This document shows, piece after piece, positions 9,295 to 20,518 of a stretch of 64,000 bases of DNA. How positions within the stretch are numbered: position 1 is the first letter of the stretch; each line of letters begins with the position of its first letter. Source of the DNA: Areca catechu (Eukaryota; Streptophyta; Magnoliopsida; Arecales; Arecaceae); contig CM038053.1 of assembly GCA_021397845.1 (NCBI GenBank), positions 147,768,041 through 147,832,040 of the forward strand. Direction: 5' to 3'. Both the position numbers and the translations under genes were made by a program. The notes under the pieces are model-generated. The model was not told the origin of the DNA. It ran no database searches and saw nothing but the letters and a program-made list of their open reading frames with translations.

Positions 9295-11875
9295 ATGTCA
9301 ACTAGACTAGGAGTACCCTATCATCCCAACCATTCCCAATCCGGTGAACCTATGGAGAATGAGAGAGAAGTTCAACTTAAGGATCTTCTTGAGCAATTGA
9401 CTAGGATGAATAGTAAACTAGATAAGCTTGATGAGAGAGTTGGAGCCTTAGAGAGGAATAGTCCTAGGCCATCTATCGAGCCTGAGTTTGGATCTCCTTT
9501 CCCCCTAGTGATTATCCTCACCATGAACCACCCATAGAGAATGAACCAAGATGACTGCCCCGTGTTAACCCAGTCCAAGAGTTTGAACCTAGGAGACCCA
9601 ATCCTGAGATCATAGACCAAGAAGAAAGGGCCCTTAGAAATATCAAGCTAGAAGCCCCCACCTTCGATGGTAGTCTAGATCCTAAGGTGTATGTAGATTG
9701 GGAGGAGGATATGGAGTAGTATTTTGAGTGGTATACAATGACTGAAAGGATGAAGTTTAAGTTTGCCAAGATTAGGTTGGTTCGCCAAGATAGGTTATTC
9801 TGGAATAGTGTTGAAAGGCTGGTAGCACAGAGAGATGAAGAACCTATAGCAACTTGGAGAGGCATGAAAGCCAAACTTAGGGAGGAGTACCAACCATTTT
9901 CTTACACCTCGAGTTTATTGGACCAATGGCAGAATCTGAGTCAAGGGAACAAGAGTGTGGCTAACTACATTGCGAAGTTTGATAAGTATGTCATGCGATG
10001 TCAAGTCAATCAATCTGCTTCTGTGACCCTATCTAGGTTTAGGGCTGGCGTACACCTAGACATCCAGAGAGCTTTACTTTAGAGAGGTCACTGATTTAGA
10101 GTATGCTTACCAAGTTGCGAAGAACTGTGAGTGTTTCCAGAGGGCTCCTACCTATCGTAAACCTGAACCCTTTAGAAACCCTAGTCGACTCCCAGGATCT
10201 AACTTAGGACATAGTCAGGCTTACCCGAGTCTTCCCAATCCTTACCGACCTGACCCGAGTCGACCCAACCCCAGGCGACCTAGCCCGAGCCGATCAGACT
10301 TGAACCGACCCCATTTTAGCAGAGAGAAAAAGGGTAAAGCTGTTGGAGCCCATAAGAGTTCCACTCCCCAAATCACTTGCTTTAGGTGTCATAAACCTGG
10401 ACATCGTGCTAGACAATGCACCTCCATAGCCCTAGTCATAGAAGAGCCAACTGAGAATGAGATAGAACCCATTGCTGATCCTGAAGGAGAAGTCTATGAG
10501 CCAAAAGATCGGTTACTTGAAGAATATGAGGGAGAGGAAGAGCAATTTGAATCTGAAGACCTTCTAGGGGTAGTTAGGTGCATCCTTACCCTAAACGTAG
10601 TACAAGAAGATTGGCAAAGGACAAACATTCTACAAACCTTTATCAAACTAGGGGATAAGGTTTGCAAAATCATAGTTGATAGTGGGAGCTATGTTAATGC
10701 TATCTCTTCTAGTACTATCAAAGCCCTATGATTGACGTCAGTCCCTCACCGCAACCCTTACAAGGTCTCTTGGATTGATTCATCCTCTATACCCATAAAA
10801 TCTAGGTGCTAAGTCTTTATCAAATTGCAATCTTATGAAGAGAAGATTTGGTGTGATGTCCTTCCCATGGGCATCAGCAGTATTATCTTAGGACGACCCT
10901 GGCTTTATGATCATGATGCTACTATTTACGGTCGGATCAATAGTTGTACTTTCAATCACCATGTGAAGAAATTTATGATTAACCCAATTCAGCCTAAGGA
11001 TCAGGCTAAGAGAGGATCAAGTAGTCTTAAGGAAAAGAAGCCTGAAGTCAACCTAATCAAATCTAAGGAATTGGAGAAAGAGATTACAGAGAAAGGACCA
11101 TTTAAAGAATTTCAGGGAGAGAAGGATGAACAATCTGAGAATTTGAATACAAAAACCTCTAAACCCAAAGAAGACTTTAAGGTTGAACCCAATGAAAATC
11201 TACGGAAAGAAACTCCTGAGCCCATTAAGGAGTTGAAAGAAAACTTCTATGAACGAAGTTTAGTAGAGGAGCGTGTTGATGATGGGCCCCTGGTAGAAAT
11301 CATTGAGGAACCAAAAGAAAAAAGATCCTAAACACACTAAGGAATTCGAAGGAGTAACTAAGCCAGGATCGAACATTGTAGAGGATAGTGAAGGTTCTCA
11401 AGTATTGCCCAAAGAGAAGGTCCCAGAAAAAGAAGTAGACATTGGTTTGGAGGACTATCTGGATAAACATTTCAAAGATCGTCCTGATAACCTTCCACCT
11501 TCTAGGAGCACCCAGCCTACCTTAGAACATGCACCTGTAGGCCCTCCTTGTACTAATCATGAGGTTAGGACGAGTGCACCCATAAAACAATTTCCAAATT
11601 TTGAGGTTATCCTTAGTAACCAAGGTTTGTTTCATGCTACCCACAGGTTGCCCCAAGATTCCGACTCCTATCTCCTACCCTTCCCCGAGCCTTCTCCAAT
11701 TTCTAGAGCCATGGGGTTGCATTTTGTTGAAATTACTTGGCTGGATGACTCCTTAGAACCCATCCCTTTTACCATTTACTTCTGGTATACTTTATGGCAT
11801 TTGTTAGGGATCCTTGATAATTTTTCTCATACATACCAGACTAGGGTCAAACTTAGAAAATCCATAATCTATTAG
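9295..11875 (+). pseudogene. Gag-protease-integrase-core-remnant ORF, body 2 of A (broken)
   Basis: The layout equals body 1 but is better kept. The start is MSTRLGVPYHP at 9295. The capsid core is at about 9600-10140, with LLDQWQNLSQGNKSVANYI. The zinc knuckle CFRCHKPGHRARQC lies at 10378-10419. The protease-like domain keeps VDSGSYVNAIS (near 10675) and IILGRPWLYDHDATIYG. A Lys/Glu-rich linker leads to LEDYLDKHFKDRPDNLPPSR, which resembles the start of an RT domain, and then at once to the eroded integrase-core piece (about 11640-11875). Breaks include a one-base loss near 9508, the TGA after PR at 9550-9552 shared with body 1, TAG at 9718-9720, a stop near 10729 and a frame change near 11320. 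Confidence 0.83.
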
Positions 11876-11959
11876 GTTTAGAACCTAGAGAGTCCAATAA
11901 AATTCCTCTCAATATGAATAGTCTGCATTTTTCATCATGATAGAATTTTGCATTAAATA

Positions 11960-12505
11960 TAAATTTTGAAATAATTTGGCTGAATCTCGGAAACAAGCTA
12001 AAGAGTTTAATCAAAGGGATTCTGTAATGATTAGGCTTAGGCCTGAACGGTTTCCACCAGGAACCGTTAAGAAACTTCTTGCTCATAGAGCTGGCCCATT
12101 TAGAGTGATAAGGAGAGTTGGCCTTAATGCCTACATTCTTGAGCTACTCTTGAATTATGGAATTAGCTCGATTTTCAATATCTCAGACTCAGTCGAGTAC
12201 AGGGAACCAGCAAACATACCTAGCGAGCTATTTGGGCCTGACCTTTCTTTTAAGAGTGAACCCAAACCTGAGTGTCCACCTCCAATTATACCTGAGAGAG
12301 GAGAGAGATCGAGCATGTCCTGGATGACCAAGCTATCACTACCCAGGACAAAGGTTAACAACGTTTTATAGTCCAATGGCAAGGCCGACCTGAGTCCAAT
12401 GACTCATGGATTACTCGGGGGGACTTGCAGTGGCTCGATCCTAACCTTCTAGAAAAGTACCTAAGCTAACTCAACTCTTACTAGACAGGATCGAGTTCCT
12501 CCCAC
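11960..12505 (+). pseudogene. Integrase C-terminus and chromodomain remnant, body 2 of A
   Basis: The frame at 11976-12371 contains VMIRLRPERFPPGTVKK, GPFRVIRRVGLNAYILELL and ISDSVEYREP, the GPF/Y module. The chromodomain-like continuation is shifted and has several stops. The remnant ends at the polypurine junction just before LTR 3. Confidence 0.75.
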
Positions 12506-12516
12506 CCTAGGAGAAT

Positions 12517-14028
12517 CAGTGTGGGCTCCAGACCTCTGGTTAGGGTTTCAATTTTCGGGTCTTGTAATAAAGCTTCAAGCCTCAACCTTGTAATTTTCCT
12601 TTTACTTTGAATTGAGTCTGTACCTTGACCAATTGGGTCAAATTGTGTCCTATACTGAGTCTAGTCACAAATCGAGTCTTGTCTGAGTCTGTTGGAAGTA
12701 TGGGTCCATGTAAGAATTGGTCTTAAAATATAGTCTCCTTGGAGTCATGTCAGGAAGGAATCCAATTCAGCTCAGGGCCCATCTTTTCATCCTATGTGGC
12801 GCCATGACAACTTGCCATGTGGGCAGCACACTTTTCATCCTTGGGTGCCCAAAGGGGAGGAACACATTGCTTGACTCTAGCCCTTTTTCCCTCCTCCTAT
12901 CAAGTTCCTTTCCAAGCAAGGGTGGTCGGCCAAAGGGAAGGTCAAAGGGGAGTGAAGTTTGGAATTCAAATCCCTTGCTTCAAGCCATCCAATCAAGTCT
13001 TCTTCCCAAATTATTTGAACCTCTTTGGAAGGAAGAGACAAGATCCATGGGTGCCTCCACATCACACTCCCCATGTCATGCCTTGTACCAAAAGGGGATG
13101 CACAACCAAGGAAGGAAGAAGAACACAAGCCTTGCTCCAAGCCTCACTTCATGCTTTCTTCCAAAACAAAGGAGCTACTTTCCAAGTTCAAGGTGCCAAG
13201 ATCTCTCCTCCAAGCCTTGCATCATGCCATGCCCAATCAAATCCAGCTCTTGGTTAGCCAAGGAGAGAAGAAAGTCAAAGGTTTTGGGTGCCCATTCAAG
13301 AATTCTTATAATTTTTCATTTGAATTTCAAAATGTTCGTAAGGTGTCTATTTAAAGGATAGAACCCCTCCTTTGTAAGGTTAATTTTTTGATGAATGAAA
13401 AACTACATTTCTTGAGTTCCAATCTCTTTCTAGTTGCCTTTGTTCACTAGGAACGTCGATCTCCGTGAGGGAGCGCCTTTGCCTTCGGGCGTCGAGAGGT
13501 GTGAGGCCTCAAATTACCGTCACTTCTGCATCTCCATCATCTGACTCCGAATCAAGAAGAATTCCACCATCACTTCAACAACTCCCTTTCATTCCTCTAT
13601 TGCTTTCTTCCGATTGAAACCTAACCCTTCTTTGAATGTTCGCAGGTCCTCCAGGTGACACGAGTATGGAGATGGTTGCCCTTGCCATCGTGATCTTCGG
13701 GCTGCCAGCTGGCGCCTCCATAGGGTTGACGGCTCGATCATCTAGGCCGCATCCTCTAGAGTGAGGGATCTCTGCATCGGGCATTTCAGATCTTTGAGGT
13801 TTGCCCCCTGACTCCTAAGTAGGTATTGATCGGAGAGCTAAGTCCTACGGGGTTTCTCAAACCCGGGGTCCTCTCTTTATCATTGCTTAGGGACTACTTG
13901 CTTGCTTGATAGTTCTTATTATTATTGAATCCCTAGATTTACTCTCTCTTGTCTTCATGAATCCTCAACCTAATTTAAAACCCTACTAATCACCTGCATC
14001 ATCCTAGCATCTAGTTAGTCCCCCATCA
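12517..14028 (+). repeat. Element A, LTR 3 (3')
   Basis: The first bases read CAGTGTGGGC instead of TGGTGTGGGC, so the terminal TG is mutated. It ends CCCATCA, followed by the CCAAT duplication. It has the CTATTTAAAG box (13347-13356) and the UUCG hairpin (13480-13491, one wobble pair). Confidence 0.85.
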
Positions 14029-14033
14029 CCAAT

Positions 14034-14677
14034 GGGTAGCAGACCTCGATGTCCTTGCTTTGCCTCCCCCACCAGCTTCTACCAGTCAAGACCTGGCAAG
14101 TTCATCAAGTATAGCCTCGACGATGACTAGGGAGGATGCCCTACCCTTCGGGGGGTTTACGGGATTCTTGAATCCATTCAAATCATAGCCTCGGACCTAG
14201 ATGATCGGGTCACCTCTAGTGGGCAAGGTTGGCTTGCCCTCTATGAAGACTTCTTCTTTACCCATTTTTGGCTCCCTCTTCATCCCTTCATTTCTTCTTT
14301 CCTGGACCACTATAGGTTGGTCCTTGCCTAGTTGACCCCTAATACCTTTTAGGGTGATATGCTCTTTTATAGTCCTATGCCACTTCCACGGCATAATGGC
14401 ATGCTTTTCTCAATTCAGGTCCCTCATCACCCTAAAGTGCCACCCCACACAAAGGGGCTAGTGATTCATTGCCCCTAGCCCAGGGGGCTTTGGTTTGACC
14501 TCCCTTCCTCAATCAAGGGGTGGAAATCATGGTTCCTCTTTGCTTCCCTCAAGGGTGTCAATTGGGTTTGGAGTTATCCTGATTAGTCTCCCAAACATGA
14601 CACTTCGATGGAACTGGCTGATCAAAAGGTGTACAACCAATTTGTCACCTCAGAGATTCCCTACAGGTGAGATATTC
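14034..14677 (+). pseudogene. Broken plant 'putative gypsy-type transposon' gene, part 2 of 3
   Basis: A Ser/Pro-rich stretch is followed, after a frame change near 14150, by the recognisable domain: GWLALYEDFFF, LPLHPFISSFLDHYRLVLA, and GLWFDLPSSIKGWKSWFLFA with a Trp-rich continuation. This order matches what I know of the plant PF04195-like domain. In-frame stops lie near 14330, 14355, 14480 and 14580. The part ends where element C begins. CAGGTGAG at 14665-14672 could be a splice donor. Some plant Ty3/gypsy elements of the Tat type carry an extra antisense ORF, and the gag fragment at 48346-48478 is on the opposite strand; a link is inferred, not shown. Confidence 0.6.
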
Positions 14678-15254
14678 TCTCAGAGGAAACAAAGGAAAAT
14701 AGCAAAGGGAAGAAATTTTTGGAGGGGGCTGGAAGGATGGTTGGTTGCAGGAAAATGGTTGCAAACACCGGGAAGAAGAACTCTCAAACCCCTTTATGCA
14801 CACAGCAAGGTAATCACTCAAAGCAATAGAAGAACTCAAGGTTTATTTCATATATCAAAATCAATCCTCATACAAGAGACTAGGGTCCTTTAAATAGACC
14901 CTTAGTCTTGGGCTCCAAGTAAGGATACATTAGTCTTTACATAAGAATCCTACTCCTACTCAAACCCTAGCTAGAAGGAAACATTAGGTAGAAGAAATCG
15001 CTAAAAATTTACTTGACTTGGTCAACACTCCAAGGATGCCTAGGGGTGCGTGTTGGGCTTCTAAGAGCAGCAAGATGCCAGCCCAAAGGGGCTTGGGTGC
15101 ATGGACTTGTGCCTTTGGAAGCTTGGGTGGCCTGGTAGCCAGGTAGTAGGAATATTCCTTGGTATCTTGCTTCTTAGGGGCTTGGGCTTGGTGCCTGGGC
15201 TTGATTTCTTTAGGCTAGGATGCAGGTGGACCTCTAGAATCATGGATGCCCTGG

Positions 15255-17032
15255 TGGTGCGGGCACCAGACTCAGAAGAAGACTTCAGAGCTCCATCTGG
15301 ATCTCTGATTAACCTTGCCCAAAGAATTTGGGTTTTTGGCTTGTAATAAGGGTTGACTTGATCAACTCAATTTTAGTTTGAGTCTGTATTATCTGCAATT
15401 TTTATTTTGTTGAGTCATGTTAACTCAGTAGTGGACTAGGGCTTCAACCTGGGGTGTTACATTTTCTTCCAAGGCCAAGCAAGTGGGTGCCACACTCCCA
15501 GCCACACTCCCAACCATACACCTGAGTCCTCGGGGCGCCACATCTCCATCCAGCAGGCTTTGGTCCCCACACCACAGATAGCAGCTCCCCTCTTTCATGC
15601 GCCAATTGAGGAGAAATCCACCAGGGGTCCACAAATCAAGGGGGCGGCCCAAGACTTCCCAAAAGAACCAAACTATAAAAGGGAAGAAATTCTCTTGGAG
15701 AGGAATTCAAGGAGGCGCCCATTACCTGCTAGAAATACTCAAAACAAAGTTAGAAGGAGCCATAACTTGGGGAGAAAGAAAAGGAGGTATCCAAAAAGGG
15801 TTGAGCCATGGAAGGAAGGAGATTTCTCTTGAAAAAGCAAGGTTAGGAGGCGCCCTAATCATTCCATCTAAAGCCAGATATAAAAGGCAACAAATTTTCT
15901 CTTGGAGGGCAAGGTTAAGAGGCACCCAAACACTTCCAGATAAGGCCAAGCATAGAAGGAAAAAAATATTTTCTTGGAGGTCAAGACAAGGAGGCGCCAC
16001 CCACTTTCCTTTTTGAAGCTTCAATCAACTTTGGAATTAATTGGCCGGCCATATGAGTAGGGATTGATATCCTAATTTGAAGATCCCCTCCTTTAGTCCC
16101 ACATGGGAAGATGTAAAACCCTATGGCCTATAAATTAAACCCCTATGTAAGTTTGAAAAAAAAATAGATGAATGAAACCAAATTTTTTTTGTGAGCAAAC
16201 TTTGTGTTTTCTCTCTTCCGCACTTGCTTCCAGGTGTTGAGCTCCATGATGGAGTAAATTCGGGTTCCCCAGGAACCTTGAGGAGGTGTGAGATCTCCAA
16301 AACCCCAAACCCTAGGTTAGCCACTTCACTCCCAAACCCTAGCCGCCCATCACTCTTCTCTTTCCACCAAGCCCTAGCATATCCCACCTCCCACGGCCTC
16401 TCTCTCCAAGTCCAGGCCGACCACCAGCATTCAACTATAGTCCGGATACATCAGATCCAAAGTTCTTTCCAGAGGAAGTTGAATCAGCCTTCAAGAGAAT
16501 CCGGATCTCAGCGACATCAGCCTTCAAGTTCTTCGAACTGGTAAATCCTTCCCTGAGTCTTTGAATCCATCACTTGTTTTTCTTCTTCCCAGATCTTGAG
16601 TCCAGGAGAAGCCGACCCAGCCACGAGATCAGTATTGGAGGATCCATTGCGAAGATAGCCAAATCCGAGGATCCAACAATCTGCTCGAGAGAGTTCTTCC
16701 ACCCAAATTCTGTGAGATCACTGTCTGGTTGGTAAACCATCTCTCCTCTTTATTTCTGTCTTGTTGAAAGTTCAGAGCGAAACCCTAGGTCTGGGTGTTT
16801 CTCAACCCCCAGCGATCCGTTACTTCTGAACTACTCTGATAACCTAGTTCTTCTAAATTGTGCTTTCAATCATTACATAGTTTCCTTCAACTTAGTTTAG
16901 CTTTACTTTGAGTCAAAGCCAATTTCTGAAATAAAAAAAAATAAAAAAAAAAAAGAATTAATTTTAATTTACTTCCGTATACGCTTCTTTGTTCTGCATC
17001 AATTTTGATATCAGAGCATTCGTTCTGCATCA
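15255..17032 (+). repeat. Element B, 5' LTR
   Basis: It starts TGGTGCGGGCACCAG and ends GTTCTGCATCA. A TATA box CTATAAAT lies at 16128-16135. It closely resembles the 3' LTR; one visible difference is a short stretch (CTCTTGTAATGG) missing before the TATA box. Its end contains a primer-binding-site-like unit at 17006-17017, so the LTR extends over one copy of its own PBS. Confidence 0.9.
16128..16135 (+). promoter_or_regulatory. TATA box of element B 5' LTR
   Basis: CTATAAAT within GGCCTATAAATTAAACC; the same box is at 21413-21420 in the 3' LTR. Confidence 0.6.
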
Positions 17033-17050
17033 TTTTGGTATCAGAGCCCT
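17006..17050 (+). other. Tandem primer-binding sites of element B
   Basis: TGATATCAGAGC at 17006-17017 is inside the LTR end. TGGTATCAGAGC at 17036-17047 directly follows the LTR. The two are 30 bases apart, and the spacer repeats the U5 end (GTTCTGCATCA). The second copy is the functional-looking site, a perfect tRNA-iMet complement over 12 bases. Confidence 0.85.
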
Positions 17051-17500
17051 GTTAGGGTTTCTGTTTTGATTGCTTGTTTGAGTCTCTCTCTTTTTACTTT
17101 GTCTGCTCGAAGTAAACTCCCCAGGACGTCCAGTCCTAGGAATGAAGCGAGGTGCAAACCTCCTCTTCCCATTCCACGGGGTGTTCCTAGGGTGTTTAGG
17201 GGATCCGTTGGGTTACAACTTCGTAGCAGGAATTGTAAACAGGGAAGTACTCTGTTTTCAGCCCGTAATTGCCCTGTTGCAGGAATTATTTCTCACTGCA
17301 AGTAACTCCAAATTTGGTGAATTTTATTTTTCTGAAACCAGTATAATTGAAACTATTTTACTTAATTTTCCTGTGATTTATTGGTTTCCGTGAGATTTTT
17401 GAAAATTAAATTACTGCAACTCTATTTTTGTATTCTGCAATCCAATTATTTTTGAGTGTTCATCTCTTAATATATCTTAAGGGCATTTGAGCATCTAAGA

Positions 17501-17529
17501 TAAGGGGAGGAGTTGATAACCTCTCCTTA
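17501..17529 (+). ncRNA. Conserved leader hairpin, element B
   Basis: TAAGGGGAGG, loop AGTTGATAA, CCTCTCCTTA: all ten stem positions pair (one G-U). It is followed by GCCCAAAACCA as in the other elements. Confidence 0.65.
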
Positions 17530-17607
17530 GCCCAAAACCACCACCCACTCATTCGAGCCTAAGCCTTTAATCTTAAAATTAATTAGACCTAATTTGCCCT
17601 AGTGGGC

Positions 17608-17850
17608 TAGGGACATCAACAAGTCGGGTCAAGACTAGTGTTGAGTCAGTTTGTCTGGTTACTCTATGTGTGCTTTGTACTCAGTGTCTAGAATGGTGGT
17701 TCAGGGACTACGTCCCGAAGGGCTTGTGTGCTGGTCCGCCTACCTGGCCAATCACTGATTGGTGTCTAGGATTGGCATCTAGGGACCTAACACTCCCCTT
17801 ACACCTGTCTGGCTGAGTCCCGAGTTACTACAGGCTAGCTTGCCACTCTG
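17608..17850 (+). promoter_or_regulatory. Conserved leader block, element B
   Basis: GGGACATCAACAAGTCGGGT, then CCGCCTACCTGGCCAATCAC, TTGGTGTCTAGGATTGGCAT and ACACTCCCCTTACACCTGTC, ending shortly before the Gag start. The parts are in the same order as in A, C, D and I. Confidence 0.55.
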
Positions 17851-17935
17851 ATTGGGCATCTAGTTTGGGCTCTAGGTCTAGTTAGCCCGTAGTCGTTTCA
17901 GTCGAGTCTCATTTGGTGTGTGTGCTTGCTTCATC

Positions 17936-19608
17936 ATGTCCACCTGGAACGGAGTACCCTACCAACCTGGTCAAACCCAACCTGATTTAGAGGCCATGGT
18001 TAGAGCTCTTACTGAAAGTATGAACAAATTGAGCCAGGATTTGACTGCTACTGTTACCCAGTGTAAAGAACAAGTCCATGAGAATTTTACCCAGCTTAGG
18101 GATCAAGTCCAAGTACTTGAGAAACGTAGACATCAAAATGGGATCCCTGATCCAAAATTTAATAGGCCCCAACCTCATCCATGCCAGGAGCCTAGGAGGA
18201 CCTTATACCGTGATCCCGAGCATAACCTTAGGAAGCCTAACCATGATGTCTATAGTATGGATCGTGTCTATGAGAGGTCCTTACAATATTCTAGACCAGT
18301 CACTCAACAACCCAAGTCTACTAGATCAAACCATTTAGATCCACACCCATGCCCAAGTAAGGTCTCTACTAGCTTGAAACCCAGTGTGACCCAGGTTCCT
18401 ATATCGCAAGAATGTTTGTTTTGTGGAGAAAGAGGCCATAAATCTAGTCAGTGCCCATGCATAGGACTGGCTTGTGCACAGCTAAGTGGTAAGAATCCTA
18501 AGGATGACATTAATGAGGGAGAACCCAAGCCTACCAATGAGGAAGAATGGTTAGGTATGACAAGCCTAGAATCAGTTGACCCGATTACCACTGACCCGAA
18601 ACCCATTGAAGATGGCATCGAGGAAGTATATGATGCTGGCTTGAGTCTAGTTGATGAATATGAGGGAAAAGAACTTGAAGAATGTGACATTGATACTATT
18701 GGTTCCTTACCTGAGGAGACCTTGGAAAACAACCAACTGGTAGGACCTAGTTCAGAAATTTAAGAGATTTGTGAGAACCAGGTTCCTTTAGTCAAATACC
18801 CCCAGGAAGAACTCATAGTGTTAGCCCAAGCTATTAGTTCGTACCCTCTAATGACAGTCATTCCCCAAGTACCAATTGAAGATCTTTGCACTGAACTGTT
18901 TAAGTTTGCCCACCCTATGGTAGATCCTCTCCTTAGGATGACTGAATCAAGCCTCTTACAATTGGACCTTGTCCCATGCTCAGCCACTAAGGTCTCTCCC
19001 GTAACCTCAGTTGGACATCCTTTTCTTGAGCGGATTGATTCACCCAGTCCTGTAAAAGTCCTCCTTATGACCCCAGATCCCTTCCTTCGCAAGACTGACC
19101 TACCCTTCTATAGAGTTTACCTTTCCTCACCCATAGGTCAAATTTCAAGTCTTGAGGTCATCATCCATAGGCCCTTCCATGAATCATTCTCTAATCCATT
19201 TCTTGAAAAAGTGGATCATTATTTGCTTAGAGAACAAACCTTAACTGTTGCAATCACATGTCCTAGGCTACTCCCCGAACCATATCTTGATCCATTCCTG
19301 GGAGTAGCAAACTTTTCCTTTCGTAAGGTGACCAGTTGACATTCATAGATCACCATTCAAACCTTCAGGTCACCACCTTTAGCCAGCAGGTAATTCGAGA
19401 CTCCACCTCATATTTTCTCCCTTTCTCTAGGACTTCCAATGCTTCTTACACCATCCAAGTATACTTTGTCGAAGTCTTTAGAGTGAACCACATGTCAGAA
19501 CCTATTAGGTTTGCCACCAACTTCTGGAAGACCTTATGGCACCTACTAGGCACCCATGATAAGTTTTCATGCTCTGCATGCGATCCTCCGACCCAAGGTC
19601 AAACCTAG
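17936..19608 (+). pseudogene. Gag-like ORF of element B, capsid core missing
   Basis: The start MSTWNGVPYQPGQ at 17936 fits the MST/MTT start of related Gags. Then come a coiled coil (LTESMNKLSQ and following) and a Pro/Arg-rich segment (CQEPRRTLYRDPEH). The frame passes from ERSLQYSRP straight to a zinc knuckle CLFCGERGHKSSQC (18415-18456), so the capsid core between them has been deleted. An acidic linker (LSLVDEYEGKELEE) follows. The frame has one TAA at 18761-18763, then runs openly to 19339, and after a frame change ends with the eroded integrase-core piece (FATNFWKTLWHLLGTHDKFS) at 19608. No protease domain is present. Element D kept the capsid core but lost the zinc knuckle. Confidence 0.8.
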
Positions 19609-19784
19609 AGAGCCTTAGTTTGTTAGGTTTAGACCTAGGGTTCCTTTGGAATAAAGTCCATTCTTTAGGAATGCATCGTCAGTCTAGTTTAGTTTTTCTT
19701 GACCCTTTACTAGGCTTCAGCTTAGATTTTGGTTTGATTGAGAGCACCAGGAATTGGGATTTGTATTTTGTCCAGGGCTGAAAT

Positions 19785-20518
19785 TGCATTCAATGTTTCG
19801 ATCAATAGGTCTATAGGCTAGAGTCCCTTTGAAATTGTTCATGGATACAAGCCTCACACACCACTTGATCTGATTTCACTATTAGCCCACACACACAAGT
19901 CTCTTGATGCACTTGCATAGCATGTAAAGGACTTGCATAAAGAAATTCATGCCAAAATAACTTTAAGTAATGAAACTTATAAGAAGTTGGCTGATTCTCA
20001 AAGACGAGTCAAAACTTTTGTTGAGAGAGACTATGTAATGATTAGGTTAAGGCCTGAGCGGTTTTTTCCTAGAACCGTTAGAAAGTTACATGCTAAAGGA
20101 GCTGGACCATTTAGAGTAGTGAATAGAGTAGGATCCAATGCCTATGTGCTCGAGTTGCCTCCAGAACTAGGCAATAGCTCTACTTTCAACATTACAGACT
20201 TAGTAGAGTATAGGGAGCCAGTTGTGATTCCTAGTAAGCCTTTGAAACCTAATCCTGTTATTGAGAGTGATCCCGACCCTGTGTGTCCATCAACAAACTG
20301 GCCTGTGAGGAAAGAGCAGATTGAAAAGATCCTGGATTATTAGGTAATCTCTACTCGTAATCGAGGATACCAAAGATACCTGGTCCGCTGGCTAGGAAGA
20401 CCAGATTCTGATGACTCTTGGATCTCCCGAGAAGAATTACAAGAGTTGGACCCAGACCTCTTGGAGAGATACCAGAGCCAACTTGATCCATACTCGACAG
20501 GGTCGAGTTCCTCCCACC
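19785..20518 (+). pseudogene. Integrase C-terminus with chromodomain, element B
   Basis: The end of the integrase core (SPFEIVHGYKPHTPLDL, about 19825-19875) leads to the GPF/Y module (MIRLRPERFFPRTVRKLHAK, GPFRVVNRVGSNAYVLELPP, about 20037-20160). A chromodomain follows at about 20300-20480, with QEKILDY-type start, YQRYLVRWLGRPDSDDSW and LQELDPDLLERYQSQ. Stops lie near 19810, 19918 and at 20341-20343. At the last one element D has CAG where B has TAG. The chromodomain is otherwise well kept although no catalytic integrase exists in this element. Confidence 0.82.

Larger units (their letters stand above)
890..14028 (+). mobile_element. Element A: three-LTR, two-body tandem Ty3/gypsy retrotransposon
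   Basis: The order is LTR (890-2386), internal region (2387-6753), LTR (6754-8265), internal region (8266-12516), LTR (12517-14028). The outer ends are flanked by a perfect 5-bp duplication CCAAT (885-889 and 14029-14033). No duplication flanks the middle LTR, which has the polypurine junction on its left and a primer-binding site on its right. The array therefore behaves as one insertion with an extra LTR-internal unit. Both bodies encode Gag, a protease-like domain and integrase remnants but no RT or RNase H, so the element is non-autonomous. The bodies share some stops but differ by indels and substitutions, so the duplication is not recent. Confidence 0.88.

Noticed and set aside
11640..11875. 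A wholly new conserved domain (FATYFWxTLWHLLG) in non-autonomous elements
   Set aside because: On closer reading it follows the pattern of the integrase core (FW-x-x-LW-x-x-LG followed by a remnant of HPQTDGQT), so it is more likely a decayed integrase piece than a new fold.
15560..16024. Frames of 90-139 codons in the B LTRs, also at 20871-21298
   Set aside because: They lie in the U3 region upstream of the TATA box and change frame between the two LTR copies; no sign of coding constraint.
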